Source: Prevotella sp. UBA4330 (GTDB taxonomy: Bacteria; Bacteroidota; Bacteroidia; Bacteroidales; Bacteroidaceae). Taken from it: a stretch of DNA of 21,826 bases. Shown here one piece after another: positions 21,771 to 21,826 of the stretch. The notes under the pieces were generated by a model. That model was not told the DNA's origin. It saw nothing but the letters and a program-made list of their open reading frames with translations, and searched no databases. Numbering within the stretch: the first letter of the stretch is position 1; every line of letters starts with the position of its first letter. The stretch covers positions 1 through 21,826 of the forward strand of contig DGTS01000030.1 in NCBI GenBank assembly GCA_002394385.1, read 5' to 3'. Made by a program: the position numbers and the translations under genes.

Positions 21771-21826
21771 ATGGCTTTTTCGCAAGCGATGCTTGGCTTC
21801 TTTGGAAAGAAACAATACGCTGCTAA
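21771..21826 (+). CDS. Possible start of an unidentified gene, cut by the window edge
   Basis: An ATG at 21771 opens a frame reading MAFSQAMLGFFGKKQYAA to the edge of the window. Only 18 residues are visible and no family is recognised. An upstream frame through GTGAGTTCGACGAATTC is broken by stop codons. It may be a real gene start, a remnant of a mobile element, or chance. Confidence 0.2.
   Translation, partial: MAFSQAMLGFFGKKQYAA

Overview
The window looks like chromosomal DNA of a Bacteroidales bacterium, most likely a gut or rumen Prevotella-type organism. Three things support this: (i) intergenic regions repeatedly carry the Bacteroidetes promoter form TTTG/TTG, 19-21 nt, then TAnnTTTG; (ii) the protein families and their order, including a short SerA with Lys in place of the catalytic His, a DUF1015 protein, an M64 peptidase, a GH5 enzyme ending in a Prevotella-like YNLAGQRV...KGxIYIxNGKK tail, and a Bacteroides-type mannan operon; (iii) intergenic regions rich in short tandem and inverted repeats. 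No rRNA, plasmid backbone, phage or CRISPR array is visible.

Layout. 1-488: no credible gene; a REP-like palindrome, a 16-bp tandem repeat, clustered TTCCGACC motifs and a plus-strand promoter with no obvious gene behind it. 489-1188 (minus): a secreted thioredoxin-fold protein downstream of tRNA-Ser(CGA), which has its own promoter. 1318-3616 (minus): an operon of HIT protein, DUF1015 protein and YigZ/IMPACT protein. 3758-5518 (plus): a stand-alone GH5 glycanase, separated from the convergent serC-serA operon (5601-7598, minus) by a strong bidirectional terminator. 7711-9030 (minus): a DEAD-box helicase with a DbpA-like C-terminus. 9142-11401 (plus): three genes joined by ATGA overlaps (short HPPK-like protein, secreted M64 metallopeptidase, secreted TPR protein).

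11402-12267 is a repeat-rich convergent gap. It holds a 45-bp tandem repeat, a 236-bp MITE-like element with terminal inverted repeats and a 6-bp direct duplication, a likely minus-strand small-RNA gene with its own promoter and terminator, and a 22-bp tandem repeat. 12268-14617 (minus): a YrdC/TsaC-type tRNA-modification enzyme followed by a ClC channel/antiporter with CBS domains. 14618-14909: promoter, interspersed repeat and a long inverted pair of 7-bp repeat arrays. 14910-21461 (minus): a five-gene mannan operon (CE7 esterase, GH26 mannanase lipoprotein, GH130 mannosylglucose phosphorylase, GPH sugar symporter, cellobiose/mannobiose 2-epimerase). 21462-21826: the operon promoter, three 22-bp repeats and the possible edge of another unit.

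How the genes work together. The mannan operon gives a full route: deacetylate mannan, cut it to mannobiose, import it, epimerise mannobiose to mannosyl-glucose, then phosphorolyse it to mannose-1-phosphate and glucose. The GH5 enzyme may add beta-glucan or xyloglucan attack but has its own promoter. serC and serA supply two steps of serine synthesis, and the nearby DUF1015 protein may belong to the same metabolism. A recurring oddity is that three unrelated tandem-repeat arrays each run into the stop codon of a neighbouring gene.
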